NCBI GenBank assembly: GCA_934670115.1
Contig: CAKUOV010000001.1
Span: 90,279-154,278, forward strand
Origin: an uncultured Eggerthellaceae bacterium
GTDB taxonomy: Bacteria > Actinomycetota > Coriobacteriia > Coriobacteriales > Eggerthellaceae
Direction: 5' to 3'
Length of the DNA stretch: 64,000 nucleotides
The notes beneath the pieces were generated by a model. The model was not told the DNA's origin, did no database searches, and saw only the letters and a program-made list of their open reading frames with translations. Both the position numbers and the translations under genes were made by a program. Shown here one piece after another: positions 9,018-16,597 of this stretch. Every line of letters begins with the position of its first letter. Position 1 is the stretch's first letter.

Positions 9018-9046
9018 TTGCAACAGCGCATCAAACCCGCTATACT
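9018..9046 (+). promoter_or_regulatory. Sigma-70 type promoter for candidate small RNA
   Basis: TTGCAA (9018-9023), a 17-bp spacer, then TATACT (9041-9046). This is one of the best matches to the housekeeping promoter consensus in the window. The predicted start is near 9052. Confidence 0.65.
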
Positions 9047-9051
9047 AGGTA

Positions 9052-9165
9052 ATGTTGATTTTTGATTTCTGAGCTTCGGGAAAGCTCAAACTTCGCTTTT
9101 GGAGGGGACGGAGTTTTGATCTTTTCCGACTGAGAATAGCCGCGCCTTCGGGCGCGGTTTTTATT
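9052..9165 (+). ncRNA. Candidate orphan small RNA of about 115 nt
   Basis: A short transcript is predicted between the promoter at 9018-9046 and a strong terminator with CGCGCC-TTCG-GGCGCG stem-loop at about 9141-9156 followed by GTTTTTATTTT. An internal hairpin GAGCTT/AAGCTC occurs at 9071-9087, and there is an AG-rich GGAGGGGACGGAG stretch. A six-codon frame (MLIFDF) begins at the predicted start, so a leader-peptide/attenuator reading is possible, although the next gene is 395 bp away and has its own promoter. Not recognised as a known family. Confidence 0.5.
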
Positions 9166-9480
9166 TTCCGGAACTTTTTGCTCACGGCACCGCACCGCCA
9201 CGCCGACCCATGCCCGCCAAACCCGTGGCTCCATCTTCACCGCTCCACATCACGCGCCTGCCTTCCTCGGGCTGAAGCCAACACGCTCCAGCCCGCACAT
9301 GACCACGCGGTCAGCGGCTTCGACTTGCGAGCGGGCTTGCACGCCCCTAGCTCCCCACCCTGACACACCGTCAACCGCACCCACACGCTTATTACCTTAA
9401 AGCAGCATCCATTCCCCAGTAAAAAACCAGGAAAATGCAATACCAACGCCTGCAAACCAAGATTGACGAATCCGCACATC
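9166..9480. other. GC-rich intergenic stretch with repeat copy
   Basis: About 315 bp of C-rich, gene-free sequence. Its only notable content is the left copy of the 29-bp direct repeat at 9313-9341. Confidence 0.5.
9313..9341 (+). repeat. 29-bp direct repeat flanking TetR-DUF5692 cassette, left copy
   Basis: It matches 11216-11244 at 26 of 29 positions; all three differences are G here against A in the right copy. The two copies bracket the TetR and DUF5692 genes. Confidence 0.65.
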
Positions 9481-9486
9481 TGTTCA

Positions 9487-9516
9487 TTGACGCAGTGTCA
9501 ACATCCTCTGTATGAT
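9487..9516 (+). promoter_or_regulatory. TetR gene promoter with overlapping palindromic operator
   Basis: TTGACG (9487-9492), an 18-bp spacer and TATGAT (9511-9516) form a promoter. TTGAC-GCAGT-GTCAA (9487-9501) is a perfect inverted repeat covering the -35 box, the placement expected for autorepression by the TetR protein encoded 45 bp downstream. Confidence 0.55.
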
Positions 9517-9560
9517 GCAGAAAACGCAGACAGAAGCGCGAAAACAGCAGGGGGCAAATC

Positions 9561-10133
9561 ATGAGCGATACACGAAAGCAAGAAATCATCGAGGCCGCTC
9601 GTACGCTCTACGAGAAAAAGGGCCACGCTCACACGTCGGTAAAAGACATCACCGACGAATGCGGCATTGCGCGCTCGCTGTTTTACCACTACTTCCCCGA
9701 CAAGCACGCCGTTACGTCGGCGGTACTCGATGATTACATTGCCGACTACATTGAGTCGCTTCGCATGTGGAACGCCGAACGCGAAGTCGGCAACATCGAG
9801 CACGCCCTTGACGGCGTTGTGAAAGTGCTGCGTATGGGCGTATTCGAGGGCTCATCGTTTCGTCGATCGCTTGACACCAGCGAAAACGCTGCGCTCTATC
9901 TTGAGTTTGTCAATCGCGTGGCCGACCAAACCACCAGCTACATCATTGACACCACCGTGCGTGATTACGCGAAACTGCACGACATAAAAATCGAACACAT
10001 CTACGAAACATTCTACATGCTGATTTTGGGCCTGTGCGGCTATATTCGAACACACCGTAACGTGCCCGATGAGGTACTAAAAAGCCTGATAGCGCAAACG
10101 CTTCACATGGAACGGCTAAGCGAGCTGCCTTAG
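9561..10133 (+). CDS. TetR-family transcriptional regulator
   Basis: A 190-residue TetR/AcrR regulator. The DNA-binding helix-turn-helix spans about residues 8-52 (IIEAARTLYEKKG, DITDECGIARSLFYHYFPDK), with a C-terminal ligand-binding helical domain. GCAGGGGG precedes the ATG by 7 bp. The promoter contains a palindrome suitable for autorepression. It is followed 97 bp later by the DUF5692 membrane protein in the same direction, the probable target. Confidence 0.9.
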   Translation: MSDTRKQEIIEAARTLYEKKGHAHTSVKDITDECGIARSLFYHYFPDKHAVTSAVLDDYIADYIESLRMWNAEREVGNIEHALDGVVKVLRMGVFEGSSFRRSLDTSENAALYLEFVNRVADQTTSYIIDTTVRDYAKLHDIKIEHIYETFYMLILGLCGYIRTHRNVPDEVLKSLIAQTLHMERLSELP

Positions 10134-10230
10134 CAGGGCGCGCTGTAAACACACCATTCAGACCGCGAAGTTGGCGCCGACAACGCGGCTTGCAAGGGGA
10201 TAAGCAAAACAAAACAACAAGGAGGATGCC

Positions 10231-11217
10231 GTGTTATTTCAAGTATATGGCGACACTGCTTTTTACCAATGGATCGGCTGGGCGATTGTATTTCTGGCGC
10301 TGATCGGACTCAACGAAGTTGCCCGTAGGTCGAAAATCGGCGGCATCACCTGCTTCTTCGTGATTCCCGGCATTTTGACCGTGTACTTCATTGCCATTGC
10401 CATTGGCGCCGCTTCGGGCGCCGAGTGGGCGCTCAACAACCCCACACATCTCTACATGAACAGCTGGTTCCACTACGCGAAGCTCTACGCGGCAACCGCT
10501 GGATGCATTGGCTTCTTGATCTTGAAGTACCATTGGGGCCGCTTGGGTAAGGCCGACTGGTTCAAGTGCTTCCCGTTTGTCATTGTGGCCATCAACATCC
10601 TGATTGCCGTGGTCAGCGACTTTGAAAGCGCCATCCGCGCGTTCGGTACGACTTGGGTCTCTTCAGAAGGCGTGCTTCTATACGGCGGCATGCACAACGT
10701 ATTTAACGGCATCGCCGGCATTCTGAACATTTTTGTCATGACCGGTTGGTGGGGCATTTACACGTCCAAGAAGAAGCACGACATGCTGTGGCCCGACATG
10801 ACCTGGGTGTTTATTATCAGCTACGACCTTTGGAACTTCTGCTACACGTACAACTGCCTGCCCACGCACTCTTGGTACTGCGGCCTGGCGCTGCTTTTGG
10901 CCCCAACCGTTGCCGGCTTGCTGTGGAACAAGGGCGGCTGGATTCAGAACCGCGCCTTCACCCTGAGCCTGTGGTGTATGTTCTGCCAGGTCGTGCCCAT
11001 GTTTGCGAACGACTCCGTGTTTGCCGTGCAGTCCGTGAACAACCCCGATGTGAACCTGGTTATCTCGGTAATTGCCCTGATCGCGAACATCGCCGCCGTG
11101 AGCTACGTAATCTACCGCGCGAAGAAGCTGGGCGTGAACCCGTACAAGCACGAAGTGTTCGTAGGTACGAAGGATTACGAGAAGGCCATCGCTCGTCGCG
11201 AAGAGGCCGCCGAATAG
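10231..11217 (+). CDS. DUF5692-like multi-pass membrane protein
   Basis: A 328-residue integral membrane protein with about nine hydrophobic segments and many Trp/Tyr residues (ESAIRAFGTTW, MLWPDMTWVF, YNCLPTHSWYCG). It starts with GTG, preceded by AAGGAGG. It resembles the DUF5692 family that I associate with Eggerthellaceae; function is unknown. The last 50 residues are cytosolic and charged. It is paired with the upstream TetR gene, suggesting an inducible transport or sensing role (inference). The right copy of a 29-bp flanking repeat overlaps its stop codon. Confidence 0.7.
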   Translation: MLFQVYGDTAFYQWIGWAIVFLALIGLNEVARRSKIGGITCFFVIPGILTVYFIAIAIGAASGAEWALNNPTHLYMNSWFHYAKLYAATAGCIGFLILKYHWGRLGKADWFKCFPFVIVAINILIAVVSDFESAIRAFGTTWVSSEGVLLYGGMHNVFNGIAGILNIFVMTGWWGIYTSKKKHDMLWPDMTWVFIISYDLWNFCYTYNCLPTHSWYCGLALLLAPTVAGLLWNKGGWIQNRAFTLSLWCMFCQVVPMFANDSVFAVQSVNNPDVNLVISVIALIANIAAVSYVIYRAKKLGVNPYKHEVFVGTKDYEKAIARREEAAE

Positions 11218-11244
11218 CGACTTCGACTTACGAGCGGACTTGCA
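11216..11244 (+). repeat. 29-bp direct repeat flanking TetR-DUF5692 cassette, right copy
   Basis: Right partner of 9313-9341. It overlaps the last base pairs of the DUF5692 stop codon. Confidence 0.65.
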
Positions 11245-11273
11245 GTGCATTGCCCTGGCGCCGCGCCACATGA

Positions 11274-11305
11274 GCAGGCACTTTGCCGGCAAGCGAAGTG
11301 CCTGC
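11274..11305. repeat. Long perfect hairpin downstream of DUF5692 gene
   Basis: GCAGGCACTT and AAGTGCCTGC form a perfect 10-bp stem around a 12-nt loop that itself contains GCCGGC. There is no T-run, so it is a stem-loop of uncertain role in the 397-bp gap before recR. Confidence 0.5.
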
Positions 11306-11391
11306 GAGCAATCGCAATCGACATCGTGTCAGCAAACGATTGACCTGGTATGACGCCAAAACAAAACTAAATAAAGACGGTTTCCGTCCTA

Positions 11392-11429
11392 CAGACAGCG
11401 CCCTGGACCCCTCCCCGAGGCGCTGTCTG
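11392..11429 (+). terminator. Hairpin, probable terminator for DUF5692 unit
   Basis: CAGACAGCGCC and GGCGCTGTCTG form a perfect 11-bp stem followed by a short CGTTTATT tail. A small GACGG/CCGTC hairpin precedes it at 11377. Confidence 0.65.
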
Positions 11430-11455
11430 CGTTTATTACGAAACCGGACAACGCG

Positions 11456-11493
11456 AAAAAGCGAGGGACAACAGAAGTCATCTCTCGCTTTTT
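11456..11493. terminator. Bidirectional terminator between DUF5692 gene and recR
   Basis: AAAAAGCGAG and CTCGCTTTTT flank a 17-base centre, giving an A-tract/T-tract hairpin usable from both strands in a convergent gene pair. Confidence 0.75.
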
Positions 11494-11614
11494 GATTGGA
11501 ATTAATTTGAGTTGGAAGCTGGCAGATTCCCTGCGTTGATGCGATGATGGCGCGACCAGGGCAGCAGCCGCAACGGCGCGACCAAAGCGACCACACAATT
11601 ACCGCAGTCCGGCG

Positions 11615-12211
11615 CTACAAAACGCGGCGCTGCTCCAAGGCGCGGCCAAGCGTCACTTCATCGGCGTACTCCAAGTCGCCACCAACAGGCAAGCCGCTGG
11701 CGAGGCGCGAAACCTTGATGTCAAGCGGCTTGATCAAGCGCGCCAAATATGTTGCCGTGGTTTCGCCTTCCACATTCGGATTCGTGGCCAGCACCACTTC
11801 GCGGACATCTTCTTCCGCAAGACGGCGCATAAGCGCCGCAATATGCAGCTGGTCGGGCCCAATGCCCTCCATGGGAGAAAGCGCCCCGCCCAGCACATGG
11901 TAGCGCCCGAAGAAAACGCCCGTGCGCTCGATGGGCGGAATGTCGCGCGGCTCTTCGACCACGCACAAAAGTCCCTGGTCACGCTTGGACGACGAACAAA
12001 TTTCGCACTCATCACCTTGCGCATAGTTGAAGCAACGCGGGCAAAAATGCACCGTGTCCTTCACTTCTACAATGGCCTGAGACAAGCGCATGGCGGTATC
12101 GTAATCGGTGTTCAGAATCCAATACGCTATGCGCTGGGCAGACTTCGGGCCAATACCCGGAAGCCGCTCAAGCTCGTCGAGCAGGGTTTGTATAGCGGGA
12201 GCAGCGAACAT
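11615..12211 (-). CDS. recR: Recombination protein RecR
   Basis: A 198-residue RecR, the RecFOR mediator that loads RecA at single-strand gaps. Features in order: helix-hairpin-helix (LERLPGIGPKSAQRIAYWIL), a zinc finger (CPRCFNYAQGDECEIC), and a Toprim domain with VVEEPRDI and GGALSPMEGIGPDQL. Full family length. It sits downstream of ybaB and dnaX on the same strand, the classical dnaX-ybaB-recR arrangement. Confidence 0.97.
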   Translation of the reverse strand: MFAAPAIQTLLDELERLPGIGPKSAQRIAYWILNTDYDTAMRLSQAIVEVKDTVHFCPRCFNYAQGDECEICSSSKRDQGLLCVVEEPRDIPPIERTGVFFGRYHVLGGALSPMEGIGPDQLHIAALMRRLAEEDVREVVLATNPNVEGETTATYLARLIKPLDIKVSRLASGLPVGGDLEYADEVTLGRALEQRRVL

Positions 12212-12288
12212 AATTCAGCGAAGACCTTAGCGAATCTGCGAATTGCAGTGTCGTGATTTTATCCGTTTGAACAGGCTCAATGGTGCGC

Positions 12289-12600
12289 CTAGAACGGCAG
12301 ACCCATATTGCCCATGCCGCCCGTTACCGAGCTCATGCGTTGATTGCCCATCTCGGCAACACCGCGCAGCGCCTCGTTCACCGCAGCAATAACCATGTCC
12401 TGAAGCATTTCCACGTCTTCAGGGTCAACGGCATCGGGAGCAATCTCCAGCGACTTCACGGAGCCATCACCTGCGGCAACAGCCTTCACCATGCCGCCGC
12501 CCGCGGACGCTTCAAACTCCATCGACTTGATTTCTTCCTGAGCAGTGGCCAGGTCACGCTGCATTTTCTGCGCCTGTTTCATCATTTTCTTCATATCCAT
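12289..12600 (-). CDS. YbaB/EbfC nucleoid-associated protein
   Basis: A 103-residue YbaB/EbfC-family DNA-binding protein. The signature MKKMMKQAQKMQRD at the N-terminus, the central GGGMVKAVAAGDG and the PEDVEMLQDMVIAAVNEAL helix are all present. It binds DNA as a dimer and shapes the nucleoid. AGGAGAAAACTC precedes the ATG. It lies between dnaX and recR, in the conserved order. Confidence 0.95.
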   Translation of the reverse strand: MDMKKMMKQAQKMQRDLATAQEEIKSMEFEASAGGGMVKAVAAGDGSVKSLEIAPDAVDPEDVEMLQDMVIAAVNEALRGVAEMGNQRMSSVTGGMGNMGLPF

Positions 12601-12705
12601 GAGTTTTCTCCTATCAAGTAGGGCGCTTCAACGCGCCGCTTTCTTTCTCTTTTTGCCGTTGCGTATCGGAAGCCGCCTTGCGCTTATCCGCACGCAATCG
12701 GAGTT

Positions 12706-15219
12706 TTACGCTTCTTGCACAACCACGCCCTCGCCGAAACTCGAGGTCAACATCTGCTGGAATTCCTCAAGGCCGATCGTCGGGCCATCGTCTTCAGGAA
12801 TGGCGAAGGGGTCGTCTTCCCAAGGCGGAACTTCTTGCTTCGCAGGCTGGCTGGCCGCTGCAGGCGTTGCCGCCGGGGCTGCCGCTGCAAGCTCGGGCGC
12901 AGGCTGCGCTGCTATGCCAGCTGCCGTTTCTCGCTTCTGAGCAGGCGGTTCGTCCTCATCGAAGGGCGGTTCGTCTTCCCAGCCGTACGAATCGAAGCCG
13001 CTGTACGCATCCAACGGCACTTCCTCGTACGCGTACGATTCCTCTTTCGCGTGCACGTGCTCTTCGGCACCCGGCGTTGCTCCATCGGGCGACCACCCCG
13101 GCGTTGCCTGCGTCATCGCGTCGGGTTTTTCCTCTGCTTCAGGGGCCGACGCCGCTGCCTCCGTTGCCGGTGCTTGTTGTACCGGCTCCGCTTTTCGTGC
13201 AGCGCCAGCCGTACCGCGCGTGGTCCGTGTTATGCTCGAAAGGAATTCGGATTCGCGACTGACCTCGGACGATGCCGCCGATTGCTCCGCTTCCACAGAA
13301 TCAGAAGCCGCTGCAGGGGTTGCCGTAGCGGCACCTGTAACGGTTGCCGCGGAAGCACTTGCAACGGATGTCGCTGCACCTTCCGCCAACACAACAACGG
13401 GAACATCGGCACCCGCAGCGCGCGAAACGGCCTGCCGCAAATATTCCAGCGCATCGGGCTTTTGCAGCATGGTCAACGCATGCGCACAGCTCTGCCGAAA
13501 CACGATATCAAGCGAACCTTTCGCCTGATTGAAAGATACATGAGCGCTCATAAGCAGCGAGGTGTACGTCGGCCGTTCGCGTTTGATTTCCGCGAAAGCA
13601 CGTTTCCACATGCGCTGCACCACCGCAGGGTTTGCGAAGCCTTCGAGCTTTTCCGCCGTTGCAACAGGCACATGGTTGCCCGACGAAACCGCAGGTGCAG
13701 GCACAGAAGCGGCCGTGGCAGCAGCTGCAGGAGCGACAGCAGGAGACATCGCAGACGAAGCTGTTGGAGCTGCACCCTGAACGGCAGGTTTGCGCTCTTC
13801 CAACCTAGGCTCAACCACTTGGGACACGTTGGCCTCGGCGGGTCTGGCCTCAGGAGTCACCTGGGTCGCCGCCGCAGGACGCGATTCAGCTACCGCCGCC
13901 TGCGACGAAGCAATGGGAGCTGCTGTCGTCGGAACCGCAGGTCGTGTCTCAACACGCACAGTCGCCGGAACCTGGGACGCCGGCTGCTCGACCGGGGACG
14001 CCGCTTGAGCCACAGCCGCAGCCGTCACAGAGCCCGCCGCCAATGCAGCCCCCGCCTCACCAGCCGCGACAGCCGCCACCGGACGCTGCTCCAGCGCTTC
14101 CACGCGCTCCGCCAAAGACTCAAGCGTCACATCGCTTGCGGGATGACAAATCTTCGTAAGCGCGATCTCAAAGCACAGACGCGCATTCGTTGCCTGCTTC
14201 AGCTGCACCATCACGTCACCGAGCGTTTCCAGCATGTATGTCAAACGGTCGGGAGCAAAACGTTTTGCCTGGTCAATGATTTGCGGACGCATTTCGTCCG
14301 CTACCGAAAGCGGTGCCTTAGCGCCAGCCATCGCAAGGAAATACATATCACGCACGCGCTGCGCCAAATCCGCCGTCAAACGCGCGAAATCGCCGCCCGT
14401 CTGCGCAAACGAGTCAACCCACATGAATGCCGCCGCAATATCGCGCTTGGCCAGCGCGTCAACAGCGGCCGTCAAATCGCACGCCGCCTGTGTGCCGCCC
14501 AGCTGCTGCACAACGGCAACCGACACGGACCCTTCGCCAAACGCAATAGCCTGCTCAAGGGCAGTCAGCGCATTGCGCAAGCCGCCATCGGATCCGCCGG
14601 TGATAATCTCAAGCGCCTCGCGCTCGAACTCAACGCCTTCCGCCTGGCAAATCTCCGCCAAACGATCGGTCATTCCCTGGTTGTCAATGCGACGAAAATC
14701 GAAACGCTGACAACGCGACAAAATGGTCTCGGGAACTTTCTGCGGATCCGTGGTACACAGAATGAACACCACATGACCAGGGGGTTCTTCCAAGGTTTTC
14801 AGCAGCGCGTTAAACGCCGCCACCGAAAGCATGTGAACTTCGTCGATGATGTACACCTTGTATTTGCCGCGCGTGGGGGCAAATTGCACGCGGCTGATAA
14901 TTTCTTCGCGCACGTTTTCTACGCCCGTGCGGCTCGCGGCGTCAAGTTCGTAGACATCGGGATGCTCGCCCTGAGCGATTTCCTGACAGCTTGTGCAGGT
15001 TCCATCGGGGTTCGACGTAGGGCCGTTATCGCACAGCAGAGCCTTCGCCAAAAGTCGCGCCGTGGTGGTTTTGCCCGTTCCGCGCGGGCCGCAAAAAAGA
15101 TACGCATGACTCAGTTTGTCCTGGTCAATGGCGTTTTTTATGGTGCGTTCAATATGATCTTGACCCACAACCTCTGAAAAAACCTGAGGGCGATATTTGC
15201 GATACAGAGCTTCGGCCAT
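12706..15219 (-). CDS. dnaX: DNA polymerase III subunits gamma/tau
   Basis: An 837-residue clamp-loader ATPase. Walker A is GPRGTGKTTTARLL (from about residue 45); a zinc-binding Cys group including CTSC follows; Walker B/DEAD-like IDEVHML is near 127. Residues about 370-770 are an Ala/Pro/Glu-rich low-complexity linker interrupted by a more ordered segment near 540-610 (NPAVVQRMWKRAFAEIKRER) typical of the domain III/tau region. GGGG 6 bp before the ATG serves as ribosome site. Gene order with ybaB and recR is conserved. No slippery site for a short gamma form was identified. The long linker is normal for actinobacterial DnaX. Confidence 0.96.
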   Translation of the reverse strand: MAEALYRKYRPQVFSEVVGQDHIERTIKNAIDQDKLSHAYLFCGPRGTGKTTTARLLAKALLCDNGPTSNPDGTCTSCQEIAQGEHPDVYELDAASRTGVENVREEIISRVQFAPTRGKYKVYIIDEVHMLSVAAFNALLKTLEEPPGHVVFILCTTDPQKVPETILSRCQRFDFRRIDNQGMTDRLAEICQAEGVEFEREALEIITGGSDGGLRNALTALEQAIAFGEGSVSVAVVQQLGGTQAACDLTAAVDALAKRDIAAAFMWVDSFAQTGGDFARLTADLAQRVRDMYFLAMAGAKAPLSVADEMRPQIIDQAKRFAPDRLTYMLETLGDVMVQLKQATNARLCFEIALTKICHPASDVTLESLAERVEALEQRPVAAVAAGEAGAALAAGSVTAAAVAQAASPVEQPASQVPATVRVETRPAVPTTAAPIASSQAAVAESRPAAATQVTPEARPAEANVSQVVEPRLEERKPAVQGAAPTASSAMSPAVAPAAAATAASVPAPAVSSGNHVPVATAEKLEGFANPAVVQRMWKRAFAEIKRERPTYTSLLMSAHVSFNQAKGSLDIVFRQSCAHALTMLQKPDALEYLRQAVSRAAGADVPVVVLAEGAATSVASASAATVTGAATATPAAASDSVEAEQSAASSEVSRESEFLSSITRTTRGTAGAARKAEPVQQAPATEAAASAPEAEEKPDAMTQATPGWSPDGATPGAEEHVHAKEESYAYEEVPLDAYSGFDSYGWEDEPPFDEDEPPAQKRETAAGIAAQPAPELAAAAPAATPAAASQPAKQEVPPWEDDPFAIPEDDGPTIGLEEFQQMLTSSFGEGVVVQEA

Positions 15220-15227
15220 AGTATCCC

Positions 15228-15929
15228 CTAGTTTTGCGCGCCCGTATCCTGCGAGCCTTCGGCGTCCTTGGCGGCCGCGCCTTTACGTGCAGCAAGCGCC
15301 GCCTTCACCGCGCCAATAACGGCAGGAAGCACCGAGACGCCCACAATGCCCAGCACAATGACTTCGAAATGCTGCTGAACAAACGGAACGCCGCCGAAGA
15401 AGTATCCCACCAGCACGAAAAGGCTCACCCATGCAATGCCGCCGATGGAATTATACAACGTGAACTTACCGAAATTCATGTGGCCCGTACCCGCGATGAA
15501 CGGGGCAAACGTGCGGAAAAACGGCATAAAACGCGTGATGACAATGGTCAGACCGCCAAAGCGCTCGAAGAAGCTATCGAGCTTTGCCATGCGCTCAGGC
15601 GTAAGCGCCTTTACTTTGCCGGAATCGATGATGCGCTTACCGAAGAAGCGCGCAATCCAATAATTGGACGTATTGCCCAAAATAGCAGCAACATAGAACA
15701 CGATAAGCGTGGTGCCCAAATGCAGGCCGCCGCCCTCGGCGGAAAAAACACCCGCCGCAAAAAGAAGCGAATCACCAGGCAAAAATGGGAAAAACACCAG
15801 GCCCGTTTCCACGAACACAATCAGGAAAAGCGGCGAATACACCCAAATGGGACCTAAAGCAACAATCCAGCTCGCAATAAAACCACGAGGGTCTTTCAGC
15901 AGGTTTATGAAGAACTCTATGATACCCAT
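15228..15929 (-). CDS. DedA-family membrane protein
   Basis: A 233-residue DedA/VTT-domain protein of the cytoplasmic membrane, a family linked to undecaprenyl-phosphate or lipid translocation. Diagnostic segments are ETGLVFFPFLPGDSLLFAAG and the re-entrant ITRFMPFFRTFAPFIAGTGHM with the conserved Arg. The start at 15929 has AAAGG 4 bp upstream; an in-frame ATG at 15950 has no ribosome site. The stop codon is 8 bp from dnaX, so the two are likely cotranscribed. Confidence 0.88.
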   Translation of the reverse strand: MGIIEFFINLLKDPRGFIASWIVALGPIWVYSPLFLIVFVETGLVFFPFLPGDSLLFAAGVFSAEGGGLHLGTTLIVFYVAAILGNTSNYWIARFFGKRIIDSGKVKALTPERMAKLDSFFERFGGLTIVITRFMPFFRTFAPFIAGTGHMNFGKFTLYNSIGGIAWVSLFVLVGYFFGGVPFVQQHFEVIVLGIVGVSVLPAVIGAVKAALAARKGAAAKDAEGSQDTGAQN

Positions 15930-16114
15930 AATGCCTTTCGGAGAAAACATTCCAGCAGAACGAGGTCGTGGGGGAGCACAAAAGCGCCGCCTCGCCCGAC
16001 CATCGGACCTTTCCGTTTAGGGCGGATGCGATCCGCCCGCGCGAGAGCTGCGGCGTACTGGACGTACGTGAGGCTCGATGCAAGGAGTATGGAGCGCGCC
16101 GCCCTAAACGGAAA

Positions 16115-16226
16115 GAGAGTATTGCGAGTAGGCTTGAACGCTCGTCAGAGGTCCTTATGGCTGCTTCCTTCCGGACCTGACCAGGTTCGAGGCATGGCGC
16201 CGTTCAAGCCCATTCGAAATACTCTC
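16115..16226 (-). ncRNA. ffs: Signal recognition particle RNA, small bacterial type
   Basis: The minus strand contains the universal SRP domain IV sequence GGTCCGGAAGGAAGCAGCC. The flanks pair over a long helix: GAGAGTATT with AATACTCTC at the ends, then GGCTTGAACG with CGTTCAAGCC inside. A TATACT -10 box sits at 16243-16248 just upstream, so the transcript may begin near 16236. Together with Ffh it targets nascent membrane proteins. Its position upstream of the dedA-dnaX-ybaB-recR block matches Gram-positive gene order. Confidence 0.93.
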
Positions 16227-16372
16227 AGTCAAATGCTCTCATAGTATACCCGATACCCACACACGCGAGCCGTATAACCTTGCTCTGCACATAAAAAAGC
16301 CCATAGATGCCGTATGGAACCGCGCGAACGCCGCAAAGTACGCTGCGAAAAACAATCAAGCCGTCCACGAAA

Positions 16373-16591
16373 GGCATGTTGTCGAAAAATCGAAGTAAAT
16401 GTGCAAAATATGACGGTACGGGGCAGGTCGAAAACATGATCAACGCCATTTGAAGCCGCTTAAGCAGGCATCGCCCTGCAAAACCCCAGGTCGCGAAAAT
16501 CGTCTAACAGCGAAACGCACGGACAACCGCTCCTCACCTACCCCGTACCGTCATATTTTGCGCATTCGGGACGAAAAAACGACAACATGCC
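16373..16591. repeat. Palindromic repeat element A (family 1)
   Basis: Arms at 16373-16430 and 16535-16591 are inverted copies: GGCATGTTGTCG at the outer end, then GTGCAAAATATGACGGTACG and GGGGCAGGT (GGGGTAGGT on the right arm). The centre carries AACCCCAGGTC at 16482-16492. It begins 6 bp after the folC stop codon. Related copies are at 39723, 53523 and 61878. Confidence 0.8.
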
Positions 16592-16597
16592 ACAAAA

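Noticed and set aside
8780..9034. 84-codon minus-strand frame after the LysR gene
   Set aside because: No ribosome site, no domain, and it overlaps both a terminator and a strong plus-strand promoter.
12715..15177. Very long plus-strand open frame (820 codons) opposite dnaX
   Set aside because: It is the antisense shadow of the GC-rich dnaX linker; the product is Arg/His/Cys-rich with no domain and no ribosome site, while the minus strand has clear clamp-loader motifs.
16373..16591. Insertion sequence with inverted repeats
   Set aside because: Only about 220-240 bp long with no transposase frame; at most a non-autonomous element.
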